Positions 23,388 through 35,023 of a DNA stretch of 64,000 nt are shown one piece after another (within the stretch, counting starts at the first letter, position 1; the number at the start of each line of letters is the position of its first letter). Source of the DNA: Ctenosaura bakeri (Eukaryota > Chordata > Lepidosauria > Squamata > Iguanidae); NCBI GenBank assembly GCA_948474755.1, contig CAOLHI010006723.1, positions 25,082-89,081 on the forward strand, in the 5' to 3' direction. The translations under genes and the position numbers were made by a program. The notes below the pieces were generated by a model that did not search any database, had not been told where the DNA came from, and saw only the letters and a list, made by a program, of their open reading frames with translations.

Positions 23388-24835
23388 TTCTCACAAGAAC
23401 CATCAAGTCCTACCCCCTACCATGCAGGAATACACACACAAAATACAATCCAGCAAATGCCCATCCAGCCTCTGCTTTAAAAGCTTCAAAGGAGGTGACT
23501 CCACCGCACTCCAAGGCAGCATATTCCACTGCCAAATGGTCCTTACCATCAGGAAGTTCTTCCTGATGTTTACATGAAAACTCTTTTCCTCTAGTTCACC
23601 GATTCTCAACCTGTGGGTCATGATCCCTTTAGGGGTTGAACGACCCTTTCACAGGGGTCACCTAAGACCATCAGAAAACACATATTTCCAATGGTCTTAG
23701 GAACCAAGACACCACTCCTCTATCCCGTCCCATCCCCTTTTGAAACAAGGTCACTGATCCTCCCGCCAAAAGCCAGCAGCCGCTGTTATTTGGTGGCCTC
23801 ACAGCCAATGGGAGGGCTGTTTCTGAGACCCCGCGCTGGGAGAAGGGGAGAGGAGGTGGCTGTTTCCATCTGCCGGGAAAGAGAGCTGCAGGTTGGAGCA
23901 GCTACCAGGCAGCCAGGCGCTCTGTGGGGTTTCGCAGGCGGGCTGGGTGGCAGCCCAGCATGGGTCTCAGCCCCTTTGGTGGAGGCAGGGAGCTCGTCGT
24001 GCTACCACAGGGATTCCTGGCCAGGCCTGTAAGAGGAGTTTATTTCAGAACAAGCGGGAGACCTCCTTTTCCTAGAAGATGGGCAGTCTTCTCTCTCTCT
24101 TCCAGCCTACTTTTGGAAACTTCTTGCTTGAATTTTGCGTTGCAGTTACTTGTCCTCTTCTCATTTGCCCATCCACCTACCTTCCTACCCAATGGTAGGC
24201 CCACCTTAGGGTCAACATAAGTCAGGAACAATTTGAAGGCACACACAAGAAGCTTGTGTAGTCCCCGAAATGTAATTAGAAATAAATATTTCACAATATA
24301 TAATTACATATTGTTTTTGTGATTAATCACTATGCTTTACTTATGTTTAATTTGTAACAACGAAAATACATCCTGCATATCAGATATTTACATTACAATT
24401 CATAACAGTAGCAAAATTACAGTTATGAAGTAGCAAGGAAAATAATTTTATGGTTGGGGGTCACCACAACATGAGGAACTGTATTAAAGGGTCATGGCAT
24501 TAGGAAGGTTGAGAACCACTGCTCTAGTTTCAATCCATCACTCCCTGTCCTAGTCTCTGTACCAACAGAAAATAAGCTTGCTCTGTCTTCAAAGTGACAT
24601 TCCTTCTAATATTTAAACATGGCTATCATGTCACCTCTTAACCTTCTTTTCATCAGGTTGGACATACCTAACTCCCTAAGATGCTTCTCATAGGGCATGG
24701 TTTCCAGACCCTTCACCATTTTGGTTGGCTTCCTCTGCAGACGTTTCAGCTTGTCAATATACTTCTTGAATTGTGGTGCTCAGAACTAGACACAGTATTC
24801 TAAGTGAGGTTTAACCAAAGCAGAGTAGAGCAGTC
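23388..24835 (-). mobile_element. CR1 LINE 3' portion interrupted by a hAT element
   Basis: CR1 3' region on the minus strand, homologous to 49722-50963 and 40019-40508. The stretch ATTTAAACATGGCTATCATG and the CAGAACTAGACACAGTATTC region are standard CR1 sequence. Split by the element at 23597-24521. No coding frame remains. Confidence 0.8.
23597..24521 (+). mobile_element. SPIN-like hAT transposon, non-autonomous
   Basis: A 925-bp element flanked by perfect 8-bp duplications CTCTAGTT (23589-23596 and 24522-24529), the hAT signature. Terminal repeats: CACCGATTCTCAACCTG at the left, GGTTGAGAACCACTG at the right. The subterminal text (CTAAGACCATCAGAAAACAC; GGTTGGGGGTCACCACAACA) matches, from memory, the SPACE INVADERS (SPIN) family known for horizontal transfer among tetrapods including Anolis. 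The homologous CR1 at 49947-49954 has a single CTATAGTT and no insertion. The interior is GC-rich and shows no transposase. Confidence 0.8.
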
Positions 24836-26183
24836 GTGTAGGGGCAGGGAGCAATGGAGACAATTTGCCCCAGGTGGCAATGTTTTTGAGGCATCCCAGC
24901 CCGTAGTCACGTGCCTCCAGGATCTAAAAGATCCTTAGGATACAGATATTTATCTATTAGTCATCTCTCAGGGACTTCCAGTACCATCAACCACGTTATT
25001 CTTCTGAACCATCTTCTTGGGTGGACCTTGAGAACAAAATATCTCTAATTCGAGAGGTACCTATATGTTCAGGACAATGGATTTATTTTTCAGCCACAAC
25101 AGACAATCCATCTCTGATCTACTATGGGGACAGAAAGGCTTGCTTGCAGAACCGTAATGTCTGTGTAGCCCTGAGCTCCACCGCTTGTTGATATTACCTA
25201 GAAATATTTTTCCCAATCTTACCTAACCAGAACTTGGTCACACATGCCAATCAGCATGCTCTTCCATGAGGTCAAGCAAACATGGTCATGAATAAACTCT
25301 TTCCAATTTTAGCATTGGGTTTTTGAAACTGGAAAATGAGTGGTTGGTTCAAACAGAATAGTGATCAGAATAGTAATCAAAAATTCCTTTTGCTTGGATT
25401 ATTTTCTAATTCCTTCTGCTTTACTTCAATAGGCAAACCCTTCATATATTCACAAAATCTCTATGGTCATTTCTGCACTACACTGTTATAGTGCTATTAT
25501 GCCACTTGTAAGATCTTATGGAATCCTGGGGCTTGTAGTTTAGGGAGGGGCATTTAGAATTCTCAGCCAGAGCGCTCTTTGGCCTCAGTAAACTACAAAT
25601 CTCAGTATTCCACAGGATGTTGAATGTGGAATAATGGCAGTATAACAATGTCATGCAGAAATGGCCTATGACCAGACAACCTGGTGTTCTTCGCTTTCCC
25701 CCTATTAGCTCCTGGAGATGGGGTAGGTCGTATTTTTGTCCACTGAAACAGAATGAAATCCCATAGCAATTTTCACAAGAGACTGCTGAGTCCCTATGTC
25801 CCCTTATTTAGCTCCACATCACTATTCTGTTTGAACCAATAACTCATATTCCAGTTTTAAAAACACAATGCTACAATTGGAAAGAGTTTACTGATCAAAG
25901 AAGCAGCATTGGGACAGGCAGTGTGCAAGGACTTTATGAGAGAAATGCATCATTTACATATATTAAACAGTTTTTTAAATCAGAATTGGTTTCCATATAT
26001 GTCCTCCCCCTGATAACTGCCATATTATTAAACAAACAGTGAAGACAGGCTTTGATCTCCAACTTGCCATTCCACCTATCCGTCTGCCAATCATTAGAAA
26101 TAACAAAACAAGATATGCATAGATGAACCTTGTGGATGTGCACACTAAAAATGTCAGAAATGGAATTGGGAATAGGTTCTTAC
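24836..26183 (-). other. unit sequence and short intron downstream of exon copy 3
   Basis: Unit text (GATCTAAAAGATC block, matched at 51150 and 59613) followed by a much-shortened intron unit: near 25360 the sequence jumps from the segment homologous to 15690 to that homologous to 17915. It holds one foldback MITE (25465-25666). No other coding sequence. Confidence 0.6.
25465..25666. mobile_element. foldback MITE with TAT target duplication
   Basis: Terminal GGTCATTTCTGCACTACA and TCATGCAGAAATGGCC are inverted repeats, flanked by TAT at 25462-25464 and 25667-25669. The homologous intron at 18009-18011 has one TAT and no element, so this insertion is private. The TNA-type 3-bp duplication points to PIF/Harbinger transposition. 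Confidence 0.75.
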
Positions 26184-26904
26184 CTAGGACATCACTGTAA
26201 TATTTGTTCCAGTCTTTGAAGAAAAAATGATGGAACAAGATGTCTTGTGAAAGATAAAGAAACATGTTTGACATCCTCTCTGTGAAAGACATCCTGTCTG
26301 TTAGCCCTCCCATGCTGGCAGGCACATAAGATGGAGGAGCTGGGAGACCACCACAGAGACGTTCCATTGTGTTTCCAAAAGAAAAACGTAATGAATATAT
26401 AAATGGAACATGAAGCTTTTCAGCAAGCAGTTCTCCACAAGGCATCATTGCGTCTGAAATAATGACATCAACGTGAGTAGACTCCAACTTTTGTAGCAGC
26501 TTCTCATTCAACACAACCCCATCACAGAAAGATTTCTGTAAGTAAAACATCTTCATCATAAAGTCATAGAACCTGATGGCAAATTCCCAGTAAGGTTTTT
26601 CATGCCTCTCATAAGCGAATAAACGGAAGAAGTCCTCCAGCACAGAATCCCAGTCTTCCTTAGAGAATGGACCGGGGATCACTTCTGTCTGAAAAAGGGA
26701 TGATTCATTTGAATTAGGGCTCCAGTAGAAGGAAGGCAGTAGCACTGTCACTTGGTGGTCCCCGGCTGTGAGCTCATGCAGTATAAATTTCATATTGATC
26801 CAGTGGCTATGGTCAGAAGGCCAGACAAGGACATGCCCACTAGAGGCTGGGCCCAAAAGGAACACCATTATCAAGGGCACAATCAGCACCCATTTCACAG
26901 ACAT
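26184..26904 (-). CDS. UGT2-like alternative first exon, copy 3 (open)
   Basis: UGT2A/2B-like first exon of 721 bp, ATG at 26904, donor CTAG|GTAAG after 26184 (phase 1). I use the ATG giving MSVKWVLIVPL rather than an upstream GTG, because MSVKW is the conserved UGT2B start. Signal peptide about 1-23, LVWPSDHSHW with catalytic His34, NES sequon at 66, Asp151 in SDAMMPCGELLAEK, then YSLRFSFGNTMERLCGG and GLTDRMS. It encodes the aglycone-binding half; the UDP-glucuronate half and membrane anchor would come from shared exons. It carries unique residues in the variable 46-125 segment (for example FYWSPNSNE and FRLFAYERHE), so substrate range may differ from its neighbours. Confidence 0.9.
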
Positions 26905-26995
26905 TGTGCTCCTGCTTCTTTCCACTGAATTAATGGCATGGCAAAGGAAACTACCAGGCTCTTACAAGGCACTCCTGCATTTCAGAATAATTCAG

Positions 26996-27005
26996 AATGA
27001 TTAAC
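26996..27005 (-). promoter_or_regulatory. HNF1-like site upstream of exon copy 3
   Basis: Minus strand GTTAATCATT, identical to copy 1, 92 bp upstream of the ATG. Position and motif fit the proximal HNF1 element of UGT2B promoters; no experimental support here. Confidence 0.45.
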
Positions 27006-27056
27006 CTTCACCACTCCTTGGCATGCACACTATCAAGAAAAGAATGGACTTTGTGC

Positions 27057-27666
27057 TAGGGAAAAGCCATCACACAAATTCTGTTAGAAACAGAGAACCC
27101 AAAAATAAATAGTTTAATAAAGTTGATGATCCCCAACAAATATACGAGGAATAAAATAAGGGGGGCAGAAAGAATCCCCAAATTAGATGAGATTTGGAAC
27201 CCATTGACAATACCACTTAGTAGGAGAATTAGGGGAACGGTAGTTGGTAAATGTCTTACTAAGTTAGTGTTAATATATGACCAGATAGAGCACCAACTAA
27301 ATGCTCTCTTCAGAAACAGTTGGAACCTGGGGGCCATTTGCACTATACAATTGCACTGTTATTATTTCACTTTAGCTGCCATGGTTCCATCCTACAGAAT
27401 TCTGAGATTTGAAGTTTAGGGAAGGGAATTTAGAAATCTCACCCAGAGTGCTCCAGTGCCTCACCAGACTACAGACCCCAGGATTCCATAGATTGCAGCC
27501 ATAGCAGTTAAAGTAGAATAATAGCACTATAACTTTATAATATGAATGGGCCTTTGATGATTATTCCACTCAACTTGATATTTGTAAATTATCCTCAGCT
27601 TGGCGGCTTTTTGGTTCAAACCAAGAGAATATCACACTTCCTACATATTTTAAACGAGGCATCCCC
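27057..27666. other. unit sequence joined close to exon copy 3
   Basis: The 5' flank of copy 3 is cut at about 27057 and joined to sequence homologous to 8620 onward, so roughly 1 kb of flank found in copies 2, 4 and 5 is missing. Contains the foldback MITE at 27332-27552. Confidence 0.65.
27332..27552. mobile_element. foldback MITE, unit copy
   Basis: Same element and unit position as 8881-9100, with near-identical sequence; supports the close relation of the first and third units. Confidence 0.6.
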
Positions 27667-28079
27667 ATGACTCTTTAAAGATATTGTTTTTGTGGGAAGA
27701 CACCTAGAATGAAATATAAACAGATGACAGACACAAGACGATGAGGTGGCTTTGCTAGGTTTATATTATGAGGCCGCATGCCTTGCTTGGATGAAACCAT
27801 GGATCCTGCTGGATGATAGAAAGCTATTGGCGTTAGAGAGACACGATCTCCACTTTGACTGGCATGTGTACCTATGGTACGGTAAAGCAAAAGTTCAAAA
27901 GTCTTTTAAGAATCATGTTATGTGCAAAGCCCTCCTTGCTGTTTGGGAAAAATGCAAACCTTTATTCTGCCCTAAAATGCCATCATGGGTACCACCGCTG
28001 GAGACACTTTCCATTACTGGGCTAAGAAGACATGGTAATTGGATTACCTATAAAGATTTGTTAAAACAAACTTGGGACT
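27667..28079 (+). mobile_element. outer L1 ORF2 fragment (composite copy 2)
   Basis: An open stretch (27746-28081) gives L1 ORF2 C-terminal sequence (FDWHVYLWYGKAKVQ, GNWITYKDLLKQTWD). It continues at 31738-31905 after the LINE inserted at 28080. The homologous fragment at 9232-9714 is not interrupted there. Confidence 0.8.
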
Positions 28080-28763
28080 GAATCAATCAATCAATTTATT
28101 AATGCGTAGACCAAAGGCTATTTACATACAGAACATTAAAATGCAACACAATACAGTACAATACAAAGTGTTGAAATAAAATACATATGTAAAAACAGCA
28201 TAGCAAAATACATAATAAGGTAAGTTACATAATAGTCATATGTGAGAAAAATTTAGAGTTTGGTTTGGTTAAAACATAGACAATAAAACTATAATTAAGT
28301 AAGCTTGTCTCCAGAACAATCAGCTACAACATTGGCAACATATCTGGCCCGGATCTTCATAGCTGCCAGAGTGAAAAGAGAGACCTTACGAGTTACCATA
28401 GAATCAATATCAGAAAGGAGATATAAGATCTTTTCTAAGACAGTATTAGATTCCAAATGATGCAAAATCGATCTCAAAAATTTGGCTCTTGGATCAGAAT
28501 ATAATGGACAAGAAAACAAGTAGTGAGGCAAATCCTCTATTTCAGGGGCCCCACAAATGTATAAGCGGAGGGCCAAAGCGATATGCGAGTATCTGCTGTC
28601 AATCACAGCATGCACTGAAAATGAAGGGCTGTGAAAGCCTGCCTAAGCTTTGGGAAGGTAAGCTTTGTCAAATAAATGGCCCTTTGATGGTCAAGTTTGT
28701 AGAATTTGTACCATTTAGAAAAATTAGAATTGTTGATAGCCTGTCTGTCTGATTGAGCGGCAT

Positions 28764-29300
28764 GATGGAAGAAATAATCCCGGTGTTTCTGTAGCAGAAA
28801 TCCAGAGACAGAGAGACCAGGGAGTAAAGAAAAGAGAGTTTATTACGGCCGAGCTTGCTTAGCTGGAATCGCTTCCAAAGCCAAGAGCCCTGAAACCAGT
28901 TTGCAAGACAGTTTTATAGGAACATAATACAAAGACATTTCTTCTTGCCCGCCCCTCTGAGGTTTTGCAATGTGTGCAATATTCTCTGACACCCTTACTT
29001 CTCCGATGTTTTCATTCCAGACAATATGTTATAGAACATTTCAGTACATAGTGATAGTACTCTGCGTCCATAAACAAGAACTCACCACTATCTTTGCTAA
29101 CGCAGCATGTAGAAATCCCTTGACTTGTGACACGCTTTCAGATGATTTCTCATATCCACTGCTATAATTATGAGCATATTGAGGCAAGCTAGATTGACCC
29201 TATCCAGAGACTACTTCATTGATTTGGCACACTTTCAGGAGAATCTTCTCCAAACATTCTATAAACTTAACCATATTTTATAACTATATATGGGGTCTCT
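28764..29300 (-). mobile_element. LTR-like insertion in the LINE (ends approximate)
   Basis: LINE C-terminal text stops near 28763 and resumes near 29330. On the minus strand the insert has CCTATAAAACTG (about 28911) upstream of TAATAAACTC (about 28831), the promoter-to-poly(A) order of a solo LTR. No clear 4-6 bp duplication was found. Confidence 0.45.
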
Positions 29301-29763
29301 ACTTCATTTCTCTTTGGAGTTCAAGATGAGAAAGTTGTCAGATGGGCTAAGATACCATTAAAGCAACTTACGGTATCTTGACTTCCATGCTTTACATTTA
29401 GATAACTATTTGAAACATAACTTTGGAAAAGCTCTAACTGAGGAATCTTTAACTATTCTCCAATAATTAAATAGAGCCAAATGAATATGGGCTCTGATGG
29501 ATGGAAACCCGACCTCTGCCCGAACCAAAGCTGCCGGGGTACCCGTGGGGAGTCTTAGCAATTTCTTTAAAAAGTATTCTGGAGGGATTCCAGTTTAGAT
29601 ATGTGAGAATCGTCCCATCCCCATACAGCAGCACCATAGAGAATCTGAGCAATAACTTTGCATTGGAATATTTTTAGTGCTGGCACAACCAGGTGACCCC
29701 CAGCAGTATTATAGAATATGAGAATTGCCCCGATAGATCTCAAGGCTACTGCTTTGGTGGCTT

Positions 29764-30945
29764 CTATATGGGGCTTCCGTGAGAGATTTTCTGTGAAATG
29801 AATTCTCGGCATTGTGCAATCTGGTGGCCATTAATAGACCATTGGAAAGGAAAATGTCTTTTCCCAAACACCATCATCTTTGTTTTAGAGTAATTGATAT
29901 TCAGCTTTTCTTTACAACAGAAAACACTAAGCTTCAAAAGCAGCCTTTTTAAACCTACACGGGTGAGTGATATTAGAACCATGTCATCGGCATATAACAA
30001 GATAGAAATCTTTTTTGAACCAACAGAAGGTGGAAAAAATTCTGGGCCTGACAAAGCTGAAATTATGTCGTTAAAGTATAGATTAAAGAGTAAAGGTGCC
30101 AGCAGGCAACCTTGTTTGACTTCTTTATTTGTGTGAATAGGAGCTGTTAATGAACCGGTGATACCTACTCTTATTGTAGCAGTTGTATTAGAATAAAGTT
30201 CCTTGATTAGGAACAACAGGCGAGAATCTACATTAGTGTTAGCCAATTTTTGCCACAACAGGTTTCTATCAATAGAGTCAAAGGCAGCTGCTAAATCGAC
30301 AAAGGCGACAAATAAATGTTTGGTAGGGCCCAAAATACTTTGCTGTGCTAAAAAGTAGAGGGTCAGGCAGTGATTGATAGTGCCTTGACCTTTCCTAAAG
30401 CCTGCCTGTTCAGGGTGAATGACATGATTGGTAGTTTCCCAATCTTCTAGTTTATTTAACAGATATTTACTGTATAACTTGGAGTCGATATCCAAGAGGC
30501 TGATAGGCCAGTAGTTATTGGGATCTTGCTTATCTCCCTTCTTATAGATGGGAACAACTATACTCTGTTTCCAGCCTGTTGGGATTGTGCCTGTATTGTT
30601 AACCTGGGTAAACACTTTTGCTAGTATAGGGACCCACCACTTGGGAAAACATTTAAAGATTTCAGGGGGCATCATATTTTCCCCTGGTGCCTTACTCAAG
30701 GTGAGAGCTGCAATCAAGTTCTTTACCTCTGACACAGATACAGGTGGCCAAAAAGGCAAGCAGACAGTCTTTGAGATGAGTGAAGGGTGGTTCTCTATGG
30801 ATGTAGCTCCATAAAGCCCACTGAAATGATTATGCCATTCTTGCAATGGAATTTGTCCAATAATAACTGGTCTAATCACATGCATACCAATGGAAACAAT
30901 GTCCCAAAACTGCTTCTCATTCTTGGTCTTCACAGCTAGGGCCAA
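29764..30945 (-). pseudogene. LINE reverse transcriptase, longest open part
   Basis: 393 open codons. Motifs in order: APGENMMPPEIF, SIVVPIYKKGDKQDPNNY, HPEQAGFRKGQGT, FVAFVDLAAAFDSID, VKQGCLLAPLLFNL, and an intact LLYADDMVLISL catalytic centre. It lacks the upstream endonuclease in frame because the Tigger-like MITE sits just 5' of it, and the 3' side is frameshifted near 29764. Retention of this many codons suggests a fairly young copy. Confidence 0.85.
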
Positions 30946-30973
30946 ATGACTCCATTGTGTTCTGTTATAAGTA

Positions 30974-31226
30974 CAGTAGAGTCCCAGTTATCCGACGCAA
31001 ACGGGCGGCCGCAGCATCGGATAACTGAAAAGGTCGGATTACCCGGACTCCCGTGGCAGCCGCCATTTGGGGGGCGTGTCGGGGGATTGTGTCAGGGCGG
31101 GCCTGGGGGCGTTTCGGGGCATGTCTGGGGGTGCAGAAATGCCCACAGCCACGCCCCCAGGCCGTCGCGACGCCGGTTAATCCAGAGTGTCGGATTACCG
31201 AGTGTCGGATAACTGGGACTCTACTG
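30974..31226. mobile_element. Tigger-like MITE (Tc1/mariner superfamily)
   Basis: 253 bp with 23-bp near-perfect terminal inverted repeats, CAGTAGAGTCCCAGTTATCC at one end and its reverse complement at the other, flanked by TA on both sides (30972-30973 and 31227-31228). The interior is GC-rich and non-coding. The end sequence resembles Tigger/pogo-type repeats. It interrupts the LINE at 28080-31737 and is therefore younger than it. Confidence 0.85.
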
Positions 31227-31904
31227 TATCTTTTTTCTTTTCTTTTAGGAGTGCCTTATAGGATGACCTCATGACTGCTAAGATGTTGAAGGTACTAGTA
31301 TTCTTATTTTTAAGAACCTGTCAGGGGAAATCCATTAATGCTTTCCAGCAGCTCTACATTCTAAATCAAACCATCTGTTGGTTGTTACCCTATTAGGACT
31401 AAAATGCTTATTGCTAACCAATTTGGGTCTCAAATTTTTAATGATGGTTTGATAAACATGTAAGATGTCTGACTTAGCAACTAAGATGTCTTCTCAGAGG
31501 GCTTTGAAAGTGTTGCTTTCAAATAGCTGAACTATAGAAGCACTCAGATTAATTGACCATCGTATCCTCTGCTCTCCCACTCAAATCCCGTTTAGATTTT
31601 GAGGGCGGTATGTGGGGAGACACATTTCAAAATTAAATAACAATAACAAAGGAAAATGGTCACTTTCAGCCCTACTGGAAACTTCCAGACTATGAATAAT
31701 AGTAAGCAGGTTACCACAAACCACAATATAATAATATAACTTGGGACTCTGTTCTGTTGAAAGATCAACAGCAGTTGGCACAAGAAGGATTCCAAATACA
31801 GTGGTTTCCATATTTGTAAATCAGAGGCAGGTTTAAGAAAGATCTTTGAGCTGGTGGGGTTAAATTGAAACATACTGAAGTAGAAGATCATATGTCAAAA
31901 AAGC

Positions 31905-33268
31905 AAAAAGCATTTAGTCTCGAGGCTGTACAAAGTTTTGTTAACTTTCAATTTAGAGGGTGAGACTGTCAAAGAATGTATGATAACTTGGCCCAGAGAC
32001 CTAAATCGCAATATCTTGTTGGAACATAGTGAAACAATTTGGAACACCAATTAAAGTGCCGGAGCTGAAACAATATATCAACAAGTAGAGCAAGTACAAA
32101 GGTAGGGAGTGGCCCAAAGATAAAAAAAAATAAAAACAATAAAAAGCATGCTAGCAAGAAGAAAGAAGAAATATAAAAAAAGCAAAACAAGGGGTAAAAC
32201 AAACAGTGTATCAAATGGAGGTTACTTCCTTGCCACCATCTTAGCTCCCATCCTCCCATTGGTAAATTTAACAACCGAAGGAGACAAAAGGGTTCATTGG
32301 AACGAGAAGGTACAAGACACTATAAACTCCTTTTTAATGTACCCTAATATTCTCCTATTAAGAAACCAACTTCTGACTCACCTTGATCACCTTCCCTTGG
32401 AATCTTTTAATGTTCAAGAAATTAGAACTTTTGTGGTCAGCACTAAACCCAGGTATCCAGCTAAACAATCCAAATATAGCTGGCTTGATACCCAGCATGT
32501 AACCCAGAAGCATCTTTTAGCAAATAAGAAAATTAAGACAGGAAGACTCACAAGAAAATTACAGGCTCTATACACACCTTCAAAGAGAGTATAAAAACCT
32601 ACTCAAGGAAAAAAGATCAGAATGTATACAGCAGACTTAGATGGAACTAGGCCAGGCACTTGCAGAAAGAGATTCTACTAGATTTTAGGCTATGGTGGCA
32701 AAAGGGTCAAGGAGTGTACATGACTCTACTGATAACCAATTACCTCTGCGCAATGGCAGGCTCGTTTCTTTTCCCTTTTCAATCAGTCTACCTTCGGGTC
32801 CATTTTGAAGCCCAGTTACAGTCTGGTCATCCCTGTGCTTTCTTGCTGCCTTGAATGGGAACCAGTAACACCCGATGAAATTAAAATCTTGATTAATTTC
32901 CTCCCATTAAAAAAGCCCATGGAGAAGACATGCTCCCTGGAGAACTATTCAAATCAAACCCTGGATGGTAGTCTCCAGTCCTTGCTTCTCTTTTCACCTA
33001 CATTAACCAACATGGGAAAATCCCTGAGAGGTGGGAAGTGAGCATAGTTGTCCCCATTCATAAAAAAGGTTCCAAGGATAATCCAAAAATGTTTAGGCTT
33101 TCTAAGTATAGTGTCTAAATTATATTCAAAATATTTATCGGGCAGGTTGGAGTTGTGGGCTACTGAAAATGTTATTATTGCAGAAGAACAAGCAGGTTTA
33201 TGAATGGCAAATCTATGAATTATCAATGCTTCATCCTTCATCACGTGAACCAAAAATACTCCCAAAAA
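31905..33268 (+). mobile_element. host non-L1 LINE, 5' side (composite copy 2)
   Basis: Open at 32148-32594 (linker between endonuclease and reverse transcriptase; homologous to 11154-11525), then reverse transcriptase start with PGELF..PGW-like text and VVPIHKKGSKDNP near 33040. It stops at the target site of the L1 at 33269 and resumes at 37514. Confidence 0.75.
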
Positions 33269-33397
33269 TAAAATATGAACAAAGGTACTCCAATTGATAT
33301 GGTATGGGACGCAGCCAAGGCATATATTCAAGGAATAATTATCCAATTGGAACACAACTTGAGGAAGAAAAGACTGGAAAAAGAAAACCAAATTCTA

Positions 33398-33638
33398 TTT
33401 TTTATTTATTCATTTATTTATTTGTATCCCGCCTCTCCATATGGATCGAGGCGGCGAACAACTTACAAATAGAATGTATTTTGATACATTTTTCTATACA
33501 TGCCCCCAACAAGCTGGGTACTCATTTTACCGACCTGCAGAAGGATGGAAGGCTGAGTCAACCTTGGAGCCCGGCAGGATTGAACTCACAACCTTGTGGC
33601 TTGCAGTACTGGCATTTAACCACTGCGCCACCAGGGTT
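33398..33638 (-). mobile_element. tRNA-derived SINE
   Basis: On the minus strand it begins CCCTGGTGGCGCAGTGGTTA (tRNA A-box region), has an AAGGTTGTGAGTTCAATCC B box, and ends in an AATAAATAAATAAA-like tail. The target duplication AATTCTA flanks it (33391-33397 and 33639-33645). The same SINE type occurs at 62590-62805. A retroposon, not a functional tRNA gene. Confidence 0.85.
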
Positions 33639-34059
33639 AATTCTAGAGGAAATTAAGGATAGGGAAGAAAAACTTAAAGAAATTACTGTCGAATACTAAA
33701 TTCGTAAATGAAATAAGAATTCTGAAGGACCAACTAATGGCCTTTTTGGACACACAAGTAGAAAAGAAGATTAAATATTTAAATATTTAAAACAAAGGCT
33801 CTTTGAATCTGCTAATAAGCCAGGTAAATGGCTTTCCTATAAATTGAGAAAAGAAAAAGAAAGGAGGAAAGGAGGACAATTACTGAAATCAAGATTGGAG
33901 AAGAAACTACTACAAAACAAGAGAAAAATAAACAGGTTTTTTATGAGTATTATTCCCAACTGTATGCTGACACTCAACAGTATGATACCGAACAACAAAA
34001 AATAAAAATGTACTTACAAAAAGCTAATATCACAAGGTTGATAGACAAGAAAAGAGATA

Positions 34060-35023
34060 TGTCACCCTGATCAATGGGGGCCCCAGGAGGGGCACCCATA
34101 AACCAAACAATAACAACAACACCTTGGGGAAAATTAGCTGGAGCACTCATTAAAGCTAACGAGAGGCAGGGTAACTTAGCAGGATCTTGCAATCCAGCAT
34201 CTACGGGGTCAGGTCAGTCAAGCAGTCAGACAGTTTAAAGTAATAAAAATGATGTTTTATTAGATACAGACAAATATTAAAGACACCACAGTCACACAGC
34301 TAACTAAAGAATCGGAAATAGGGATTTTTAGAAGGAAATGCGTGATATGCCTGTCTTGTAGTCCTGAAGAGGTTTGAAGATTGAGTTCGTTGGTATGGAG
34401 TCTCAGTACGTGGGACTGAGGGGACGGCTCGCCAAACAAAGTGGCAGCAAGGCGGGATGGAAGTTCGGAGTGATCCCGGATTGAGCAGGCTCGGTTACTA
34501 GAACTGAGAGGAAGGCTTGCCAGGCAAAGCAGTAGCAAGGTGGTCTGGAACTCAGGATTCAAGGAAGGTCTTGGAATCAGGGGGTTTTATAGGGTGAATT
34601 GTGACTGCAGGCCATACCTTACTCGGTGAGAACAATGCAATTTAGGAGCGGGACAAAGCTTTGGATAGGTCAGGTTTTAGCATGATTGACTTAGGGCTGA
34701 ATTAACAATAGTGTAGCCTGTATGCAAATGTGGAGCATTTAGTACAGCTTTGTCAGGTTACCTGCTCAGGGCAGGGAGCCTTTGTTAGTATCGCGCATAT
34801 GCAATGAGGTGTTTGCCGGAGAGGTCCCTGAAGCGACGAACCAGCTCTGTCTGGCCTGCCTAGGTGGAGAATGGAATGTCCAGCAATTATCAGCCACACC
34901 TGTTTACGTGCTTGTCTGGAGGCCTCGCAAACATATGGAGCAGGATGGCAGAGGAAAGCCGAATGGTTTGATATCAAAGCGATATCAAGTGCTATCTCCG
35001 GGTAGGCCTGGACCGCAGTAACA
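34060..35023 (-). mobile_element. solo LTR in the nested L1
   Basis: A 964-bp element with TGT...ACA ends and flanking GATA on both sides (34056-34059 and 35024-35027). The homologous L1 at about 11727 (GCAAAGAGATAAATTAAATC) is uninterrupted. On the minus strand CCTATAAAACC (about 34585) precedes AATAAAAC (about 34255), fitting a promoter and poly(A) signal. No internal retroviral genes accompany it. Small open frames in it are not recognised. Confidence 0.8.

Larger units (their letters stand above)
28080..31737 (-). mobile_element. non-L1 LINE with perfect 11-bp target duplication
   Basis: Flanked by AACTTGGGACT at 28069-28079 and 31738-31748; the paralogous site at 9578-9588 is empty. On the minus strand: the end of an APE-type endonuclease (ESDHFPL motif, about 31640), linker, reverse transcriptase (29764-30945), then a zinc-knuckle C-terminus (28295-28615, HYLFSCPLY), and a short (TTGA)n tail. 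It is 5'-truncated within the endonuclease. It later received a Tigger-like MITE (30974-31226) and an LTR-like insertion (about 28764-29300). It belongs to the same group as 1067-3008. Clade name uncertain (Vingi/I-like or relative). Confidence 0.85.

Noticed and set aside
23691..24220. Host gene exon in the GC-rich open frames.
   Set aside because: They lie inside the SPIN-like element between its inverted ends and change frame without splice signals.
26905..26925. Upstream GTG start giving seven extra residues on exon copy 3.
   Set aside because: The codon is GTG, not used for initiation in this family; the ATG at 26904 gives the conserved MSVKW start.
33600..33638. tRNA gene (A-box-like GGCGCAGTGGTTA).
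   Set aside because: Part of a SINE with a tail and target duplication; no cloverleaf acceptor stem or CCA-compatible end is formed.
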